Assembly: GCA_027625915.1 (NCBI GenBank)
Contig: JANTQA010000023.1
Span: forward strand, 17,050,001-17,114,000
Length of the DNA stretch: 64,000 bases
Reading direction: 5' to 3'
Source: Anaeramoeba flamelloides
Taxonomy: Eukaryota; Metamonada; Anaeramoebidae
Position numbers and translations under genes: made by a program
Shown: positions 59,290 to 64,000 of the stretch, piece after piece
Layout of the letters: each line of letters opens with the position of its first letter
Position numbering within the stretch: position 1 is the stretch's first letter
Notes under the pieces: model-generated
What the model saw: the letters and a program-made list of their open reading frames with translations, nothing else
What the model was told of the DNA's origin: nothing
The model's database searches: none

Positions 59290-61600
59290 AATTTGAAATT
59301 TTATTATTATTAAAGTAATTCAAAACAAAACCCAATATATTGATTCATTAATAATACCCTTAAATAATTTTGTTAATTGTATGATAAATAAAATGAATTT
59401 AAAGTTCATTACTATACTCTAACAGGGTAAAAATTTTAAAATATTTTATTGGTGATATTCTCTTCTTACAAATTTTGTCAATACGAAAAGTATCAAATTA
59501 TTCGGATTAATTAAGAAACCCCAGAAAAGATATTTTTTTTTGTGAGATCAAATTTTTTTTTTTCCATTTTTTCTGAAAAAGAAAACAATTTAATTAATTT
59601 GATTTCTCACCTTTTAAAAGTTTTTTTCCTTGTTTATTCCCATTTACATCATTCTTACATGATATAAGGTCATTGAATACATGAATATTAATAAAGGGGT
59701 TTTTTATTTTTTTTTTAGATAATTCTTTTGGTGAATCTAAAAATTGATTTATTAAGCATCTTGAAAAATATTAGTTTTATTTTACGAAAGATAGTTATAA
59801 TTATTAAAGTTTTACATCATTTAAAAAATGTATTGATGAACTGTGTTTTTGTTTTAATACACAATTTGGTTTTTTTCAATAAAATTTTCTATAAGATTTT
59901 TTGGGAATTAAAAATTTTTATCCATCCAAATTCAAAATCATTTTTTTTCTGACAAACATTATTTGAATTGTTATAAGGATTTGAGTGATAAAAAGAAATA
60001 ATTTATTAAAATAATTTTTCAATTTTTTTTTTTTTTTTGTTTTTTCATTTTTTGGAAAACAAGAAAATGACTTTTGTTCAATTAGAAGAAGAAAAAAATT
60101 ACTTTCAGGATTTAAATTTCATTAATAAAAGTTTTTTTAATATTCTATTAAATTTTTATTTATTCAATAATATATTATCCCAATTCGTTTTTTAGAGAAA
60201 TTTGAATCTAAATATTAATAATAAAAAAATAATAACATAATAAATGTTTTTTCTTTCAAAATCAATACTTTCCAACTTAAAACAAAATATAAAGTTTAGT
60301 ATTTTCAAGAATTAACTTATTTTTCAACAAGTATAATATGTTACTTTTTTTGGTTTATCTAGGAAATCTGTGAATTTTCAATTTCTTCAAATAGAAGAAA
60401 ATTAATTAATTGTTTCAATGGGGTTAAATTATCCATTTCATGAACAAAATTGCAAATTACAAAAAAAAAATTTTTTTTTTCAAGATCTCAATAAGATTTC
60501 ATTTTATTTTTACAAAATACTATACATTAAATAAATCATTAATACTGAAAAAAAACATTATTGATAGACAATATTTCAATAAATAATGAATCAAGAAAAA
60601 AAAATAATTTTCTTTTTTAGATCAAAGTAAAAAACATTTAATATGGTTATTATCTAAAATATCAATTTATACCATAAAAAATAATTGAAAAAACAAAAAT
60701 AAAAAAAAAATAACAAATAAATTCATTTAGTATATTCAAAGTATATTCATAAAATTTCATTAAAAGGTCGATTAATTAGTATTTAATTTTAAAAGAGTTT
60801 TTAATAAACTTTTAAATATTATGCAATTATAATAAAATAATCTACATAACCAAGATATATTTTTTAAAGAATAATTTTTGTTTAATTTTTTGGAAAAAAT
60901 AATTGTGAAAATTGAATATTTTAATCTAAATTAATACAGATATTTGAATATAATTTTTGATTTATTGTCTCTTATTCAATAATACTGTTTATTTTATTAC
61001 TACTTTAAAAAAATCCAATATGAAAAAAAAAGTTAAAATGAAAAAAAAAAATCAAATGTTAATATTACTCAGAACTTTTAGCCAATATACTATAAATTTA
61101 TAAAAAATATTTTTTGAATAAATTACCAACTGTTAAAATAAAAATAATGTTTTTTTTGATTTTAATATTAATTTTTTTCTGAATAACATCCTTTCGAATA
61201 TATATATATATATTGCTATAAGATAGTAATCAATAGAAAAAAATCACTTTTCTATGCGATCGCAAAATATCTTGTGTATAATGAATAAATTATATAAAAA
61301 AAATAGGTAAAAGTGGTGTACAAAGTCCCCCAAAGCAATTTCCAATGAAGAATGGTGGGTTTAAATTATTTAAGTGGTTATTAAATATTAGAGTAATTTT
61401 TTTCATGGTATTTATTTTAAATTTTATATATATAGATTTCCATTATTAAATCATAAACTCAGAAAAATGAAAAAAAAATACAATTTATATTTTTTTTCAA
61501 GTTATTTTTTTATTGTAGGTAGATAAAATTATTAATTATAAAAGTTTTTTATCAATGTTAATTTTTTATTAATTCTATATTTTTTAATCCTATCATAACA
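59290..61600 (+). repeat. Family M repeat, copy 2 (diverged, expanded)
   Basis: Blocks at 59290-59410, 60740-61100 and 61190-61360 follow the order of 2100-3050. Intervening AT-rich sequence has no counterpart, and the terminal GGGGTGCTAAG motif is not evident. The ORF at 59728-59952 is not supported as a gene. Confidence 0.45.
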
Positions 61601-62324
61601 ATTGCCTTAGAAAAAAAAATGTTAGACAAGGTAAATATGAAAATGGGGTATGCTTTATTTAGAATTTATCATTAATATGAAAAAAAAAAAAAAATCAATG
61701 TAAGAAAAAAACATTTCAAGGTTTGATATTGGTTATTTTTACTTTTTAAATTGAATTCGCAGTTACTCTGATTATAAATTTATTATTCTATGTGTTTTTT
61801 TTTCTTGTTATAGGCTTTTAAACTACTTTTTTTATTGTACAAGTTGTTGGTCTCATTAATTAGAGTTATAATTATTGTTATTGGTGTTATATAACAAGTG
61901 TAAATATGAATGTTTAAAAAAATTTTTTTTTTCTCTGGGACTACCTATCCTATGAAAATAATTGTAAAAGCTGGATTTCTGAATTAAAAAAAAAAAAATT
62001 TCACTTATTTTAAATTACAATAATATTTTTAATATTAGTAATAAACAAGATACAATGTCTATATTATATCTACTAGATAGGAAAACTTTGTTTGAATCTT
62101 TTATTCAATTTCTAAATTCAAGTTTTAATAATTCTGGAAAAAAGAGGAATCCTAAACTCCCCCCTTAAATTACAATAAAAAAAAATAGAGTTTTTATAAT
62201 TTTAAAGATAAATAAAAAGTTATATGTAATTATTAAAAATATAGTTAAGGTAAATATAATATCCGATTATCTTAATAGACTCTTAATAATTTTAATAAAA
62301 AATCGCGTAGTAAATATCAATCTT

Positions 62325-62815
62325 AATATTGTCAAAATAATGTATACAGAAAAGTTTGATTTGGGTTTCAAAATAAAACCTGTTTTTTTTTTTTTTTTTT
62401 TTGTTATAAAAGACCTATAGATTAACTGAGTAAAGAACCAACAATAAATGCAAAGTAAATATGGTATTGGTTTCTCAAAGTTCTATTATTTAAAAATAAA
62501 TTGTAAAAATAAAGGATCACATTGGAACATTTATCTCAAAAAATAGAGATAATTCTTGATCAGATTTTTTCAAGTCACATAAAAACCAAAATTTCAAAAA
62601 AAACAGAGAATATTATGAAAAATTTTCAACAAATTTCAGTCATAAATATAAAGTTACTAAAAAAAAAACAAGGGGGTAACGTTCAAAATTGATCTTGAAC
62701 TTAGGTATGCCGTTAATTAATTGGTTGTGTTTTCCATTGGAACGAGAAGAAAAAAGGCACAGGTTATATTTTGAGGCGTATTATAGTCTTCGGGCACGTT
62801 TTATTTTGATCACTG
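62325..62815 (+). mobile_element. Family J MITE, copy 2
   Basis: The right terminus, read inward, is CAGTGATCAAAATAAAACGT, followed outside by TA (62816-62817). The interior is close to 30412-30835 (AATATGGTATT, AAGTTCTATTATTTAAAAA). Left end degraded near GTCAAAATAATG. Non-coding; the ORF at 62689-62907 is a by-product. Confidence 0.7.
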
Positions 62816-63244
62816 TACATTTTAAAAAAAAAAATCTTTTTTCAAACAAAGTATTGGTATCAACCAAACTATTTTATATTGTAAATTTCTTGGGGTTGAA
62901 AAATTAAAACAAACTTTTTGTTTACTATTACTGAATTCTGTTTAATTGCAGGGAACCGTTTATTTATCTCTAAAATTGTAAAACTCAATTTTTTACAACA
63001 TTCCATATTTACACTTATATATATATATATATATATGTTCGTTATGTTTTAGTTATTATTGTTGTTTCTGATATTTTTGTTATTTTTGTCTCCCCTGGTT
63101 AAAATGGTGTTGTTGGTATGTTTTTGTTAATTATTTGTTTTTATAAACTGTGTTGTTGATACTTTTCAAAAAAATTCATAAAGATAAAAAAAAAGTTCAA
63201 AAATCTAAAATTGGAATCTGAAAAACAAAAAAAAGATAACAAAA
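62816..63244. other. Gene-free stretch
   Basis: A (TA)n tract near 63018-63036; otherwise nothing. Confidence 0.5.
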
Positions 63245-63674
63245 ATAGTGGGCACTTTTTTTACTTGACAACAATTTGGTTTTTTAGTCTTAATCTCCAA
63301 ATTTTGCATTGAAAATCAAAGATCAAAAATCCAAAAACTTACAATTCACAAATTTTTCTTATTCAAACTTTTAAAAAATTCTCATTTGTACAACTTTCTC
63401 CTTTTTGATTGACAAAAAACAGTTACAGGATTTTGAAAGTTCACAAATACTTTTCTTTTCGGTAATCTTCAAAAATTTCAATTAAATTTCAAAGTTAATC
63501 TTTCATTAACTCCTAATTTTTATCCTTTTTTTTGGCTTACAAAAACTTGTATCAAGTATTTGAAATTTGAAAAAATATGAAAGAATATCATATACTAGAA
63601 TCGTACAAAACTATCAGACTGAAAGATCCAAAAACACTTGAAAAAATAAAAATGGGTTGTGTTATTCTTGTGGT
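63245..63674 (+). mobile_element. Family I element, copy 2, with empty H site
   Basis: It aligns with 41990-42179 and continues directly into the counterpart of 43213-43337 at TA 63550-63551, without element H. Right terminus CACCACAAGAATAACACAA (inverted) near 63674; left boundary uncertain. Confidence 0.7.
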
Positions 63675-64000
63675 GAATTAACTAAAACAGGTTTGAAAAT
63701 ATTTTGGAAAAGTAATAAGGAACAGAGTTAATTATGGTGTTGAAAACAACTAACCAAAGATTAATTTTTGGTAAAACCCAGACTACCTTAGAAAGTTGAT
63801 CTATAATTTGCTGAAAAAGTTCTCCTTTTTTTTACTTATTACTTCTTGAAAAACTTGTTTTTTCAATCTCCATATTTAAAATATCAACAATTTATCTTTT
63901 TTTAATCATATAACGAAATCCTTTCAGAGTCTCCACAAGAAAATGAAAATATATAAAAAAAAAGAAAGAAAGAAAGAAATTCTTAGAATTCTAAACTTAC
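63675..64000. other. Gene-free end of window
   Basis: Nothing supported; ends in a short GAAA repeat. Confidence 0.5.

Overview
The window is a piece of a very AT-rich nuclear genome from a protist with spliceosomal introns. Homopolymer A/T runs, TA tracts and lysine/glutamate-rich low-complexity protein segments are everywhere. The gene set (giant ankyrin protein, RCC1-BTB protein, USP with KE-rich inserts, importin alpha, ANKRD13-like protein) recalls amoeboid protists such as Anaeramoeba. That assignment is an impression from protein style, not a proof. I see no bacterial, organellar or clearly viral segment, no tRNA or rRNA gene, and no CRISPR array.

Six genes are supported well by family motifs and one more by coding signal alone. 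From left to right they are: a cysteine-rich CxxCxGxG (DnaJ-zinc-finger-type) protein, minus, 7693-9203; an ANKRD13-type ankyrin/GPCR-chaperone-domain protein, plus, 13928-18125; a 906-residue ankyrin protein, minus, 25385-28105; an unrecognised multi-exon gene, minus, 28360-28848; a USP16/45-type ubiquitin protease, plus, 31507-34536; an RCC1-BTB protein, minus, 39628-41777; and an importin-alpha gene of seven exons spread over 10 kb, plus, 49022-58943. A small tail-anchored ORF and two orphan exon-like stretches are weaker calls. The genes do not form a pathway, although ubiquitin handling (USP; BTB proteins as possible cullin-3 adaptors) is represented twice. Several gene models were built here by matching splice phase and family alignment across ORFs.

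Most of the rest is short repeats, many of them non-autonomous DNA transposons (MITEs). I could define at least fifteen families by comparing copies within the window or by matching terminal inverted repeats. They include several Tc1/mariner-like elements with TA target sites and CAGT-type ends, one piggyBac-like MITE with exact TTAA target duplications inside an ANKRD13 intron, a foldback element with 260-bp arms, and compound arrays of small perfect hairpins. One element (H) is inserted in another (I), and a second copy of I elsewhere in the window preserves the empty target site.

Introns fall into two size classes: about 50-330 nt, and 2.2-5.8 kb. The largest long introns carry MITEs or hairpin arrays. 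Many 3' splice sites read CAAAAG or CAATAG, without a usual polypyrimidine-CAG. Two local oddities deserve checking against reads or RNA: two compensating frame changes at A-runs in the USP linker, and an importin-alpha stop codon followed in frame by 23 codons of acidic repeat.
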